A stretch of DNA of 64,000 nucleotides. Origin: an uncultured bacterium. GTDB taxonomy: Bacteria > Cyanobacteriota > Vampirovibrionia > Gastranaerophilales > Gastranaerophilaceae. Below, piece after piece: positions 35,533 to 44,501 of this stretch. Numbering within the stretch: the stretch's first letter is position 1; the number at the start of each line of letters is the position of its first letter. A model generated the notes under the pieces. That model worked only from the letters and a program-made list of their open reading frames with translations, was not told the origin of the DNA and searched no databases. The stretch spans positions 157,615 to 221,614 of the forward strand of contig CASEYP010000007.1 of NCBI GenBank assembly GCA_949292185.1, given 5' to 3'. A program made the translations under genes and the position numbers.

Positions 35533-36894
35533 TTGTTTGAAAAATTCACTGAAAAGGCAGTAAACGTAATCGTAGAAGCTCAAAACATAGCAATATATGA
35601 CCATTCTGATAAAGTATTATCAGAACACTTGTTGCTTGCACTTGTAAAAGAGACAAAAGGTTTCTGTGCAAAAATTTTCAAAAGCTACAATATTACATAC
35701 GAAAGACTTGCCGCAGAAATTTATATGTCTTTAAACATTGAAGAAGCAGATATGACATCTGAAATACCTTTCAGTGAAGATTTCAAACGAATATTAACAA
35801 GAACAATAGAACTTATTGAAAAATCAGGTAGTCCGACAGTTCACTATGAACACTTAGTTTTAGCGGCAATAACAGATACAAAATCACGAATTCCACAATA
35901 CCTTGAAAATTTAGGTTTTGATATTGAAAAATCTAAACCGCTAATTGAAAAACTTGTTCAACGTAAAGTAAAAAAAGACTTTCACCCTGAACTTGCAGAA
36001 AATAAAGAGCCTGAAATAAATCTTACCAAAGAAACAGATTCACTTTTTGATAATGAAAAATCCGCAAAAGTATTTGAACGTGCAGTTGCAAAATTATCTA
36101 CATCAAATTATGAAATTCTCGGAACAGAACAAATTATATCGTCAATCTTAGAAGATAAAGATTCTGATTTAGCAAAAATATTAGCACGATACGGATTAAC
36201 AGAAGAAGCTTTTGAAGAAAAATTATCAAGTATTCAATCACGCCAAGATGAATATGGCGGCAGACAAGTTGTATTCACGCCAAACGCATTTACAGCAATG
36301 AGTTTAGCACTTCAAACGGCAAAAGAATTAGGTTCATCTGAAGTTTTACCCGAACACATGATTTTAGGATTGTTAAAAACAAAAAAAGGCGTTGCATACA
36401 AGATATTCAAAGAATTAAACATAAATGATGACGATTTAGCACACGGCATAATAAAACCAATCGAAAAACAAATGCCTGAAACATTAACCATATTAAGACT
36501 TGCAAAACAAGAAGCAAGAAATATCGGCAGAGGTGTAGTTGGTACAGAAATGTTCTTGCTAGGTATAATCAGCGAAGGTACAGGTATTGGTGCTATCGTA
36601 TTAAAAGAATTGGAAATCAATATAAGAGATGCAAGAATAGTAGTTGAAAGAATTATTGGCGGCGAAAATGAATATTGCGACAATGAAGTAATATTCACAA
36701 AGCGAGCAAAAAGAGTCTTAGAAACAGCTTGGGAACACGCAAAAGAAGCTAACAAAACCAAAATTGAATCTTCTGATTTGTTATGGGCAATAACAACAGA
36801 ACCTGACTCTTTAGCTATGCAAGCCCTAGAACAACTTGGCACAGATGTTGTTGAAATTCGAGAAGGTATAAAAAAACACCTTAGAAATCAATAA
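35533..36894 (+). CDS. ClpC N-domain repeat protein without ATPase
   Basis: The protein begins MFEKFTEKAVNVIVEAQ, almost the start of cyanobacterial ClpC. But its 453 residues consist of six Clp_N half-repeats (about 3-70, 79-145, 175-235, 245-310, 315-378 and 385-450) and nothing else. The fifth, with VVGTEMFLLGIISEGTGIGA, is closest to ClpC repeat 1. No Walker A, Walker B or M-domain is present. In ClpC and ClpA these domains bind substrates and adaptors, and plant ClpT proteins are Clp_N-only partners of ClpP. Start: TTG at 35533 with AAGGAAAA upstream. It lies between a DUF1292 gene and tilS. Confidence 0.88.
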   Translation: MFEKFTEKAVNVIVEAQNIAIYDHSDKVLSEHLLLALVKETKGFCAKIFKSYNITYERLAAEIYMSLNIEEADMTSEIPFSEDFKRILTRTIELIEKSGSPTVHYEHLVLAAITDTKSRIPQYLENLGFDIEKSKPLIEKLVQRKVKKDFHPELAENKEPEINLTKETDSLFDNEKSAKVFERAVAKLSTSNYEILGTEQIISSILEDKDSDLAKILARYGLTEEAFEEKLSSIQSRQDEYGGRQVVFTPNAFTAMSLALQTAKELGSSEVLPEHMILGLLKTKKGVAYKIFKELNINDDDLAHGIIKPIEKQMPETLTILRLAKQEARNIGRGVVGTEMFLLGIISEGTGIGAIVLKELEINIRDARIVVERIIGGENEYCDNEVIFTKRAKRVLETAWEHAKEANKTKIESSDLLWAITTEPDSLAMQALEQLGTDVVEIREGIKKHLRNQ

Positions 36895-36900
36895 TTTATT

Positions 36901-38238
36901 ATGAATAAAATCCACCAAACAATTAAATCCTTTTTAGAAACATACGATTTAAACAAACCGGATTTAATATATCTTGTAGCATTTTCCGGCGGATTTGATT
37001 CAATGTGTTTGCTAAACGGATTAAAAAAAATCTCAAAAAATAAAATTATTGCACTTCACCTAAATCATAATTGGCGAGGAGCTGAAAGTGATGCCGAAGA
37101 AGAAAACTGCAAAGTCTTTTGCAAATCAATAGGTGTTGATTTATATTGCGAAAAATTATCAAAAGATATTCCACATACTGAAACAGCAGCAAGAGAAGCC
37201 AGATATGAATTTTTTGAAAAATGTAGCAAAAAGTTTTCAACTAACATAATCTTTACTGCCCACAACAAAAACGATAATGCGGAAACCTTAATTTACAGAT
37301 TATGCATTGGAACAGGAACTTCTGGACTTCAAGGAATCTCGCCTCACAGAGATAAATTCTATCGACCATTATTAAATATCACAAGAGCAGATATCGAAAC
37401 CTATTGTAAAGATTACCAACTCAATCCAAATTCAGACAGCTCAAATTCTGATATAAAATATAAAAGAAATTATATCCGCTCAAAAGTTCTCCCGATACTA
37501 AAAGAAGTTAACCCCAATGTCATAGATGCAATCAATTCACTTTCTAAAGTTGCAACGGAAGAAAATGAAATTATTACTGAATACACAAACAAAGTTTTAG
37601 AAAAAATTACAGAAGATAAAAAAATTAAAACTCAAAAATTTTTAAATCAAACAGAAGCACTCCAAAAAAGAATTATTTATAATCTATTTATCACAAATAA
37701 ACTTGATTATGATAGAACAAAAATCTTAAACCTTCTGAATTTTATAAAAGAAAACTCAAATTCAAAATCCGGCAAAACCTGTTCGCTGACAACAGATTTA
37801 TGGTTATACACAAGCGATAAATACATAGAAGTCATCAAAAAAGATACTCAAAATTTACCATATTTTCACATAACTAAAGAAGGTAAATATGAAAATTCCG
37901 GCTACATTTTTGAACTCGAAAGATTTGACAAAAATATAATCAAATATCCAAAAGATACAGATAATATAGCCTATATAAATTTATCCCAAATTCCAATAGA
38001 TTTTGAAATAAGACCACGCCAAGATGGAGATATAATAAAACCTTTCGGACTTGACGGAACTCAAAAATTAAAAAAATATCTAAATTCAAAAAAAATTCCG
38101 AACCACCAAAAAGATAATCTGCTATTTTTAGCAAAAGATAATGAAATTTTCTGGGCCATAGGTTTAGGTATTAGTGATAAAATAAAAGTAATTTCAAAAC
38201 CAACTCACAGAATGAAATTTTATAAAAAAGAAAATTAA
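36901..38238 (+). CDS. tilS: tRNA(Ile)-lysidine synthase
   Basis: TilS changes C34 of the CAU anticodon of tRNA-Ile to lysidine. The N-type PP-loop VAFSGGFDSMCLL (S29-G-G-F-D-S34) is close to the usual SGGxDS. The HNWRGAESDAEE and HNKNDNAETLIYRL motifs follow. The C-terminal TilS domain is present near 350-440 (RPRQDGDIIKPFG). The 445 aa length is typical. It begins 6 nt after the Clp_N gene with no clear RBS, so translational coupling is likely. hpt comes next, a very common order. Confidence 0.94.
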   Translation: MNKIHQTIKSFLETYDLNKPDLIYLVAFSGGFDSMCLLNGLKKISKNKIIALHLNHNWRGAESDAEEENCKVFCKSIGVDLYCEKLSKDIPHTETAAREARYEFFEKCSKKFSTNIIFTAHNKNDNAETLIYRLCIGTGTSGLQGISPHRDKFYRPLLNITRADIETYCKDYQLNPNSDSSNSDIKYKRNYIRSKVLPILKEVNPNVIDAINSLSKVATEENEIITEYTNKVLEKITEDKKIKTQKFLNQTEALQKRIIYNLFITNKLDYDRTKILNLLNFIKENSNSKSGKTCSLTTDLWLYTSDKYIEVIKKDTQNLPYFHITKEGKYENSGYIFELERFDKNIIKYPKDTDNIAYINLSQIPIDFEIRPRQDGDIIKPFGLDGTQKLKKYLNSKKIPNHQKDNLLFLAKDNEIFWAIGLGISDKIKVISKPTHRMKFYKKEN

Positions 38239-38285
38239 TCTTCCAAAGATTTTAAATTATAGTATATAAAAAAGAGGGCATAAAA

Positions 38286-38819
38286 ATGGAAATAAAAATT
38301 GAAGACTTAAAGGTATTATTTAGCGAAGAACAGCTACAAACACGAATAAAAGAACTTGCAAAAGAATTAAATGAACTTTATAAAGGTGAAGAAGTTATTG
38401 CCGTATGCGTCTTAAAAGGTGCAGTTATGTTCGCAACAGATTTAGTAAAATATCTTGATATGCCTTTGAAAATGGAATTTATAAGATTATCAAGCTACGG
38501 TTCATCAACCTCAACTTCAGGAAAAGTAAATGCCGTTGAAATAAAACTTCCTGACTTAAACGGTAAAAATGTTCTTATTATAGAAGATATCGTCGATACA
38601 GGACTTACCGCAAAATTCTTAATTGATTTTATGCACGTAAACTTCAATGTAAAATCTTTGAAATTCTGCTCACTTCTAGATAAAAAAATGACCAGAAAAG
38701 TCGATATTGAACCTGATTTTTATGGATTTGAAGTAGATGATAAATTTGTTGTAGGTTATGGCTTAGACTATGACGGATATTATAGAAATTTAAGATACAT
38801 CGGCTACAAAGAATTATAA
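38286..38819 (+). CDS. hpt: Hypoxanthine phosphoribosyltransferase
   Basis: Salvages hypoxanthine and guanine with PRPP. The PRPP loop is VLIIEDIVDTGLTAKFL. The substrate part contains RLSSYGSSTSTSG, and the family C-terminal motif FVVGYGLDYDGYYRNL is intact. The 177 aa length is normal. RBS AGAGGGCA precedes the ATG. It lies in the tilS-hpt pair seen in many bacteria, where ftsH often follows; here a histidine kinase follows instead. Confidence 0.93.
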   Translation: MEIKIEDLKVLFSEEQLQTRIKELAKELNELYKGEEVIAVCVLKGAVMFATDLVKYLDMPLKMEFIRLSSYGSSTSTSGKVNAVEIKLPDLNGKNVLIIEDIVDTGLTAKFLIDFMHVNFNVKSLKFCSLLDKKMTRKVDIEPDFYGFEVDDKFVVGYGLDYDGYYRNLRYIGYKEL

Positions 38820-38853
38820 AAAATCATTTGCAAAACTTGCAGGAGATAAAATA

Positions 38854-40083
38854 TTGTATAAAAATGCAGTTGAAAAAATAAATAAATTTTATGATCTTGA
38901 TTTAAGCAAAAACACCCACGCAGACGAAATGTTTGACGTATTAGAAGAGATAATCAAGTTTGATTCAGCTGCAATATTTTATCTCGCACCAAATTCTCTA
39001 AGCCTTGAATATGGAAAAAACTTTGAAATATTTGAAGATGTGAAAATTTCCACAGAAATTTCTCAAAATTTATACGATGAAAATGCTGAAATTCTATCAG
39101 ATAAAATCAAACAAATTTTAAATATTCAAACAGAAGGTTTCCTATGTTCAAGATTAACAGTAAAAAATGCCGTTCTAGGAATACTAGTCATAACAAGAAA
39201 AGAAAATGAATTTTCATTTGATGAAAAGCTCATCTTCAAAACCTGTGCAAAAATTATCGCACATTTAATAAAGGATTTAGAATTATCAAAAGTTCTAAAA
39301 ATGCAAGTTAAAGCAATGGAAGAAGGGATTGTAGAAACTCAACAATCTTATGAAACAATAAAAAAACAAAATAAAAAAATAAAATCAGATGAAAAATTGC
39401 AAAATCAATTTATAGCAAACATTTCACACGATTTACGCACTCCGCTAAATTCTATCATAGGCTTTTCAGAAGCACTGGCAGGAAAAATCTTTGGCGAACT
39501 CAACCACAAACAACAAGAATATGTAGAGGATATAAGAATTTCCGGCATAAGACTCCTTGGTATGATAAACGAAGTTCTTGATATTGCCAAAATCGAATCT
39601 CATACTCTAAAATTAAATTATTCTCCTGTTAATGTAAATATGCTGATTGATGAAGTCTGTAATACCCTAAAACCACTATTAGAAAAAAAGAACTTAAAAC
39701 TTATAAAAGACGTAAATACTGAAATAATATTTAATGCCGACTATATAAAACTACAACAAGTTTTATTTAATATACTTGGCAATGCTATCAAATTTTCAAA
39801 TGAAAATTCCGAAATAAAAATTGAAGCCTACAAAACAATCAAAGATATAGTCATAAAAATAATTGATTCAGGTATAGGAATAGATAAAAAATACCATAAA
39901 AAAATATTTAAAAAATTCTACCAAGTAGAAAACGACAAAACACAACAAGAAACCTCAACAGGACTAGGCTTAACTATAGCCAAAGAATTTATAAAACTGC
40001 ATAAAGGTGATATAACAATCGAAAGTGAACCAAATAAAGGTTCAACTTTCACAATAACAATTCCTCATATTGCAGAAGGTTAA
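38854..40083 (+). CDS. Soluble GAF-type sensor histidine kinase
   Basis: A cytosolic kinase with no membrane helix. A GAF-like sensory domain (about 20-140) is followed by a coiled-coil linker (145-185). The HisKA box is FIANISHDLRTPLNS (phosphorylated histidine near H192). The ATPase domain has the N-box LGNAIKFSNE, the G1 box IDSGIGIDKK and the G2 box TGLGLTIAKE. The start is TTG with AGGAG 8 nt upstream. No response regulator is nearby, so its partner is encoded elsewhere. Confidence 0.88.
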   Translation: MYKNAVEKINKFYDLDLSKNTHADEMFDVLEEIIKFDSAAIFYLAPNSLSLEYGKNFEIFEDVKISTEISQNLYDENAEILSDKIKQILNIQTEGFLCSRLTVKNAVLGILVITRKENEFSFDEKLIFKTCAKIIAHLIKDLELSKVLKMQVKAMEEGIVETQQSYETIKKQNKKIKSDEKLQNQFIANISHDLRTPLNSIIGFSEALAGKIFGELNHKQQEYVEDIRISGIRLLGMINEVLDIAKIESHTLKLNYSPVNVNMLIDEVCNTLKPLLEKKNLKLIKDVNTEIIFNADYIKLQQVLFNILGNAIKFSNENSEIKIEAYKTIKDIVIKIIDSGIGIDKKYHKKIFKKFYQVENDKTQQETSTGLGLTIAKEFIKLHKGDITIESEPNKGSTFTITIPHIAEG

Positions 40084-40149
40084 AATTCTTAAGCATAATA
40101 CCAATAAAAATAAACAATTTAAACTATATGAGAATATCAATTTTTGTAG

Positions 40150-40155
40150 TATAAT
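40150..40155 (+). promoter_or_regulatory. Possible -10 box of clpP
   Basis: TATAAT lies 31 nt before the ATG of clpP, in the 97-nt gap after the histidine kinase. No convincing -35 at 16-18 nt. Predicted leader about 19 nt carrying AAAGGAGAG. Confidence 0.4.
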
Positions 40156-40180
40156 TTCTGCAGAAAAGGAGAGTTTATAA

Positions 40181-40795
40181 ATGGATCAAGAAACATACAT
40201 GAAGATAATGGGCTATGTACCAACAGTTATCGAAGCATCTTCAAGAGGTGAACGTTCTTTTGATATATTTTCAAGATTACTAAGAGAAAGAATAATCTTT
40301 CTAGGAACAGAAATCGATGATGATGTAGCAAATTCAATCGTAGCACAGTTATTACTACTTGATAGCGAAAATTCAGAAAAAGATATCATGTTATATATTA
40401 ATAGTCCTGGTGGTGTAATTACAGCAGGAATGGCAATATATGATACAATGCAGCTCATAAAAGCGGATGTTTCAACAATCTGTTTAGGTGAAGCAGCATC
40501 AATGGGAGCATTCTTACTATCAGCAGGTACAAAAGGTAAAAGAATGGCACTTCCAAGCGCAAGAATAATGATTCACCAACCATTGGGTGGCGCTAAAGGT
40601 CAAGCAACAGATATCGAACTTGAAGCAAAAGAAATTCTAAGAATGAAAGATATGTTAATCGGTATTATGGCAGAAAATTCAGGTCAACCATTCGATAAAG
40701 TAAAAGAAGATTGTGAAAGAGATCACTACCTATCAGCCCAAGAAGCAAAAGACTACGGACTAATTGATAAAGTAATCGAACGCAGTCATTCATAA
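40181..40795 (+). CDS. clpP: ATP-dependent Clp protease proteolytic subunit
   Basis: The serine peptidase ring of the Clp machine. The catalytic triad is S107 ([11 protein letters not shown]), H132 (MIHQPLGG) and D181 ([12 protein letters not shown]). The substrate-channel motif YINSPGG is intact. The 204 aa length is normal. RBS AAAGGAGAG lies before the ATG. clpX does not follow; a terminator does. The two Clp-domain proteins at 32913 and 35533 are on the same strand upstream, but a promoter-like -10 and an unrelated kinase gene lie between. Confidence 0.95.
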   Translation: MDQETYMKIMGYVPTVIEASSRGERSFDIFSRLLRERIIFLGTEIDDDVANSIVAQLLLLDSENSEKDIMLYINSPGGVITAGMAIYDTMQLIKADVSTICLGEAASMGAFLLSAGTKGKRMALPSARIMIHQPLGGAKGQATDIELEAKEILRMKDMLIGIMAENSGQPFDKVKEDCERDHYLSAQEAKDYGLIDKVIERSHS

Positions 40796-40822
40796 AATAT
40801 TAAGAAATATTAACAAATAGGC

Positions 40823-40858
40823 TAAAAACATGCAATAACTTGATATTGCATGTTTTTA
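40823..40858 (+). terminator. Terminator after clpP
   Basis: A perfect 14-bp inverted repeat: TAAAAACATGCAAT (40823-40836) and ATTGCATGTTTTTA (40845-40858), with an 8-nt loop. The T run is built into the stem. Confidence 0.8.
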
Positions 40859-40917
40859 TATATATGTAGGTAAAATAAAAGGTTAGTTATAAAGGTTAAA
40901 AAGGTAGGGTTAGAATT

Positions 40918-41442
40918 ATGGGCATTCTGATTTTTACAGCTAGAGTGCACGATCTCATGTACCAGAAAAGTAATGTTGAGTATCGTCTATCTAAGCTAAC
41001 AAAAAGATTAAGAGACGTACAACAGTACGCAGCCACCATTGCTAACGGAGGAATTTCAATAGGAGATTTACTTAATTCCCCTGGTTCAATGATGGGTAGA
41101 ACATTAGGATACTTGGGCTTTGCACATAATATGGCATTAGCATATATGAACCAAAACGCCCCAATGATGCAACAAATGTGGATGCAACAAATGGGACCAA
41201 ATCAAAATGCACAACAACAACAGATGATGCAACAGTACATTTTGAGACAGTTATATATGCAAGGTAGAGACCGTGCAATGCAAGTAGAAACAAGAAATTT
41301 AAAAATTGAAGAAGATAGGTTACAACAAGAAAAAGATAAACTTGAAGCCTTAGGAAAATCAATAGAAGAAGAATTGAAATCTGCTAAAGAAGCACGTGAT
41401 CAAGGCATTAAAGATATGGCTCCAAAATATACATTCGCTTAA
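40918..41442 (+). CDS. Hypothetical protein with Met/Gln-rich linker
   Basis: 174 residues. The N-terminal 80 are helical with one apolar stretch (LGYLGFAHNMALAYM). The middle (about 82-112) is dominated by methionine, glutamine and asparagine. The C-terminal 50 form a charged coiled coil. GGGTTAG precedes the ATG. It is a single gene between two strong terminators. No family is recognised; the methionine-rich stretch could bind copper or drive assembly, which is speculation. Confidence 0.65.
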   Translation: MGILIFTARVHDLMYQKSNVEYRLSKLTKRLRDVQQYAATIANGGISIGDLLNSPGSMMGRTLGYLGFAHNMALAYMNQNAPMMQQMWMQQMGPNQNAQQQQMMQQYILRQLYMQGRDRAMQVETRNLKIEEDRLQQEKDKLEALGKSIEEELKSAKEARDQGIKDMAPKYTFA

Positions 41443-41484
41443 ATTAGATTAACTTAACCCTATTTTAATAATAAAACTAACCCA

Positions 41485-41530
41485 AAAAGAGTATAAACCC
41501 ATCAATGATGGGTTTATACTTTTATATATA
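41485..41530. terminator. Bidirectional terminator (41442 gene / folate gene)
   Basis: GTATAAACCCAT (41491-41502) pairs with ATGGGTTTATAC (41508-41519) around a 5-nt loop, with A and T tracts on either side, between two convergent genes. Confidence 0.85.
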
Positions 41531-42037
41531 TAAAATTTTTTTGACAGGAACATCAAATTCTTCACAAGGTAATTTCTCAACAACTAAAGCCCTAGGTAAA
41601 AGACAAACCGTCAATTTATCCCTTGCATAATTTTTCAAAAATCTGTCATAAAATCCCCCGCCATACCCCAAACGATAACCACTCTTATCAACCATAAGAG
41701 CCGGAACAATAATTAAATCCAAAATTTCAGGATTAACAGCACCACAACTTGGTTCAAGAATTTTAAATTCAGATTTCACAAGCATATCCCCGCGATGATA
41801 AGGACAAACCTCTAAATCTTTTCCCTTAACTCTTGGCAAATAAAAATTCTTATCATCCTCAAGCAATGATAACAAATTTACCTCAAACTTTGTCGGATAA
41901 AATAACATAACATTTTTAGCATTTTTGTAATAAGACTGTTGTTTTAAAATTTCTGCAAGAGCTAAAGAAATCTTTTCCATATCAAGATTTCTACGAATTT
42001 GTTTAGCATTAACCCTTAAATCTATTTTCTTATCCAT
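41522..42037 (-). CDS. 5-formyltetrahydrofolate cyclo-ligase
   Basis: Converts 5-formyl-THF to 5,10-methenyl-THF with ATP. The family C-terminal motif GYRLGYGGGFYDRFL is clear, and VNLLSLLEDDKNFYLPRV with the catalytic region precedes it. The frame is open up to 42145, but that would overlap cobO. The ATG at 42037 begins MDKKIDLRVNAK, the normal N-terminal helix, giving 171 aa. No Shine-Dalgarno is visible. A -10-like TATATT (42044-42049) would place transcription start exactly at this ATG. Confidence 0.87.
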   Translation of the reverse strand: MDKKIDLRVNAKQIRRNLDMEKISLALAEILKQQSYYKNAKNVMLFYPTKFEVNLLSLLEDDKNFYLPRVKGKDLEVCPYHRGDMLVKSEFKILEPSCGAVNPEILDLIIVPALMVDKSGYRLGYGGGFYDRFLKNYARDKLTVCLLPRALVVEKLPCEEFDVPVKKILYI

Positions 42038-42085
42038 AAAATTAATATATAATAAAGGGGTAAATATTACCACCAGAGGTAAAAA

Positions 42086-42661
42086 ATGACAAATAATGAA
42101 CATAACTTGATAAATCCTAATTGGGCACAACACGGTTATATCCAAGTCTATACAGGAAACGGTAAGGGCAAAACCACTGCCTCTTTGGGACTTGCAATGA
42201 GAGCCTTAGGCAGATCCTGGAAGGTTCTTATCATTATGTTTACTAAAGGTGGGAATAATTATGGTGAATTAAATTCATTCAGAGAACTTTCGCCGGCAAT
42301 TTCTGAAAATCTAACCATTGTTCAAGCCGGTCTTGACAGAATTATATATAAAGACAACCAATCAGAAGAAGATGTGAAAGAAATAAAAAAAGGTTGGGAA
42401 CTTGCGAAAGATGTTATCAAAAATCATAAATGCCAACTTTTAATTCTTGATGAAATAAACATCGCAATAGATATGAAAATTCTGGATGTTGACGAAGTTG
42501 TAGAAGTATTGAAAAATAAACCTGATGAAATGGAAATTGTTTTAACAGGACGCAATGCCCATCCAAAAATAATTGAAATAGCCCATCTTGTATCAAAAAT
42601 AGAACCTATAAAACACTACTGGGATACAGGAATAGCTGCACGTAAAGGAATTGAATATTAA
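42086..42661 (+). CDS. cobO: Cob(I)alamin adenosyltransferase (CobO/BtuR)
   Basis: Adds the 5'-deoxyadenosyl group to cobalamin or its precursors. The P-loop TGNGKGKTTASLGLAMRALG is the CobO signature. Further landmarks are KVLIIMFTKGG, LLILDEINIAIDM and LTGRNAHP. The 191 aa length is typical. AGAGGTAAAAA precedes the ATG. No other cobalamin gene or cobalamin riboswitch is in the window, so it may serve salvage. Confidence 0.93.
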   Translation: MTNNEHNLINPNWAQHGYIQVYTGNGKGKTTASLGLAMRALGRSWKVLIIMFTKGGNNYGELNSFRELSPAISENLTIVQAGLDRIIYKDNQSEEDVKEIKKGWELAKDVIKNHKCQLLILDEINIAIDMKILDVDEVVEVLKNKPDEMEIVLTGRNAHPKIIEIAHLVSKIEPIKHYWDTGIAARKGIEY

Positions 42662-42680
42662 ATAAAAACGAGGTATGAAA

Positions 42681-43493
42681 ATGGGTTCCTATGATGATTT
42701 AGCACTACAAATTGTAGATAGATACTTAAAATCAAAATATAATCTATCCGCTGAAGAATTGGATTTCTATATAAAAAATAACTTAGCATACACAAACAAA
42801 ATTCACGAAACAATAATTGATGGAATTCCATTTAAATTTTCCGATTCAATTATTTCAAAAACAGTACAGCTTGTTACCAATGAAATAAATTATGGATATG
42901 AATACGATTTTAAGAATATAAAATTCAAAAAAGGAGATATTATCATTGATATAGGCGCAAATATAGGAATGGTATCAATATATTTGGCAAAGAAATTTCC
43001 GTTTTTGAAAATATATGCCTATGAACCAGTATTGCAAAATTATGAAAACTTTAAAATGAATATTGAACTCAATAACATTCCAAAAGATACAATAACCTTA
43101 GAGCATAAAGCAATAACAAAAGATAGCAGATTAGTGAACATGAGCATAAATGCCCTAAATACAGGAGGATCATCAATTTCAGACGTAATATCAACCGGCT
43201 CAATAACTCAAGAATGCAACTGTAATATCAAATCCACAACACTTGATAAAATTATAACAAAATACAAAATTAAAAATATTAAATTACTAAAAATCGACTG
43301 CGAAGGTTCCGAATATGAAATTTTGTATAATACAAAACCTAAAACATTAGAAAAAATACAAATGTTAAGAGGAGAATTCCACGAGAACAAACATTTAACC
43401 CAAGAATATGATATAGATAAACTATACCAATACATAGAACAATACATTAAAGATATTAAAGTCGTAAAAGCCCGAAACTGCTTTATTATGTAA
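42681..43493 (+). CDS. FkbM family methyltransferase
   Basis: A SAM-dependent methyltransferase. Motif I is IIDIGANIGMVSIYLAKKF and the FkbM-type acidic post-motif is IYAYEPVLQNYENFKMNIE. IKLLKIDCEGSEYEIL marks the C-terminal part. FkbM enzymes often methylate sugar hydroxyls, but the target is unknown. Two in-frame ATGs (42675 and 42681) exist. GAGG at 42670-42673 is 7 nt from the second, so I choose it (270 aa). It may be cotranscribed with cobO. Confidence 0.87.
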   Translation: MGSYDDLALQIVDRYLKSKYNLSAEELDFYIKNNLAYTNKIHETIIDGIPFKFSDSIISKTVQLVTNEINYGYEYDFKNIKFKKGDIIIDIGANIGMVSIYLAKKFPFLKIYAYEPVLQNYENFKMNIELNNIPKDTITLEHKAITKDSRLVNMSINALNTGGSSISDVISTGSITQECNCNIKSTTLDKIITKYKIKNIKLLKIDCEGSEYEILYNTKPKTLEKIQMLRGEFHENKHLTQEYDIDKLYQYIEQYIKDIKVVKARNCFIM

Positions 43494-43522
43494 AATAAAA
43501 AAGCCATAATAAAAATTATGGC
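43494..43522 (-). terminator. Terminator of the sigma factor gene
   Basis: GCCATAAT (43503-43510) and ATTATGGC (43515-43522) with an AAAA loop. On the minus strand it is followed by a T run, so it ends the sigma factor transcript. Confidence 0.75.
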
Positions 43523-43558
43523 AAAGGATAACGAAATAAACACGAGAAATTTAAATAT

Positions 43559-44467
43559 TTAACAAATATAGCAAGAGAGCAAAGTTTCACCAGTCAATTT
43601 CATTTTTTTCAAAGCTCTCAATTCAGTTTGTCTTATGCATTCTTTTGTAACTCCATAAATATTTCCGATTTCTTCAAGTGTATATTTTTCATTATCATCT
43701 AATCCGTATCTCATTTTAACAACTTCTTGTTCTCTTTCTTTTAAAGTTGAAATAACATTATGAATATCATTTTTTAAAGCTTCATATTCGACATTTTCAG
43801 ATACCAAGCTTTTGTCATCAGCCAAAATATCCGCAACATTTAATTCTTTACCATCATTTTTTTCAATACCGTTTTCAATAGAAATAGTTTTAGAATATGC
43901 AGATAAAAACTTTTCTATTTTATCAGGTGCAATATGCATTTTTTTAGCAACATCCTCAGTTTTGACAGAAGTGTTAAATTCTTGCTCCATTTGAGATTTA
44001 ACTTTTGAATATTTTGATAATGTTTCTTGTATATAAACAGGAATTTTCATACAATAAGATTGCTCAGATATAGCCTTAAACATAGCTTGTTTAACCCACC
44101 ATCCTGCATAAGTAGAAAATCTGTAGCCCAATCTGTAATTATATTTTTCTGCAGCAATCATTAACCCCATATTACCTTCTTGAATTAAATCAATCATAGG
44201 CAATGGAGACATATGAATAGCTTTTCTGGCAATAGTTACAACCAATTTCAAATTTGCTTGAACTAATTTGTTCTTAGCTTCTAAATCACCTTGCTCAATT
44301 TTTTGAGCCAAAACTTTTTCTTCTTCAAACGTTAATTGAGGATAATCTGCAATTTCTCTTAAATATGCCTTTAATACACTATCTCCTGATGCTTCTACAA
44401 CTTCATCTTTTGCCGGATTGGAATTCTGTGGATCAACTTTCATTTTAATAAGCAACTCTTCTTTCAT
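43559..44467 (-). CDS. Alternative (group 2-like) sigma-70 factor
   Basis: 302 residues with sigma regions 1.2 (YLREIADYPQLTFEEE), 2 (DLIQEGNMGLMIAAEKY and RFSTYAGWWVKQAM), 3 and 4 (TLEEIGNIYGVTKECIRQTE). Region 1.1 is missing, so it is not a full primary sigma factor. Two changes at contact regions stand out: SYCMKIPVYIQ instead of the usual TIRIPVH, and ECIRQTE instead of ERIRQIE. That suggests altered promoter choice. It ends with CYIC. AAGGAG lies 8 nt before the ATG. The leader upstream can fold. Confidence 0.9.
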   Translation of the reverse strand: MKEELLIKMKVDPQNSNPAKDEVVEASGDSVLKAYLREIADYPQLTFEEEKVLAQKIEQGDLEAKNKLVQANLKLVVTIARKAIHMSPLPMIDLIQEGNMGLMIAAEKYNYRLGYRFSTYAGWWVKQAMFKAISEQSYCMKIPVYIQETLSKYSKVKSQMEQEFNTSVKTEDVAKKMHIAPDKIEKFLSAYSKTISIENGIEKNDGKELNVADILADDKSLVSENVEYEALKNDIHNVISTLKEREQEVVKMRYGLDDNEKYTLEEIGNIYGVTKECIRQTELRALKKMKLTGETLLSCYIC

Positions 44468-44501
44468 AAATCAAACTCCTTCTTATTTGCATGAGAATTT
44501 A

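Noticed and set aside
36312..36842. 176-residue open frame on the minus strand
   Set aside because: It lies wholly inside the Clp_N repeat gene in another frame, has an implausible composition (I/S/P-rich) and no RBS.
42038..42085. Cobalamin riboswitch before cobO
   Set aside because: Only 48 nt separate the divergent genes, far too short for a B12 riboswitch.
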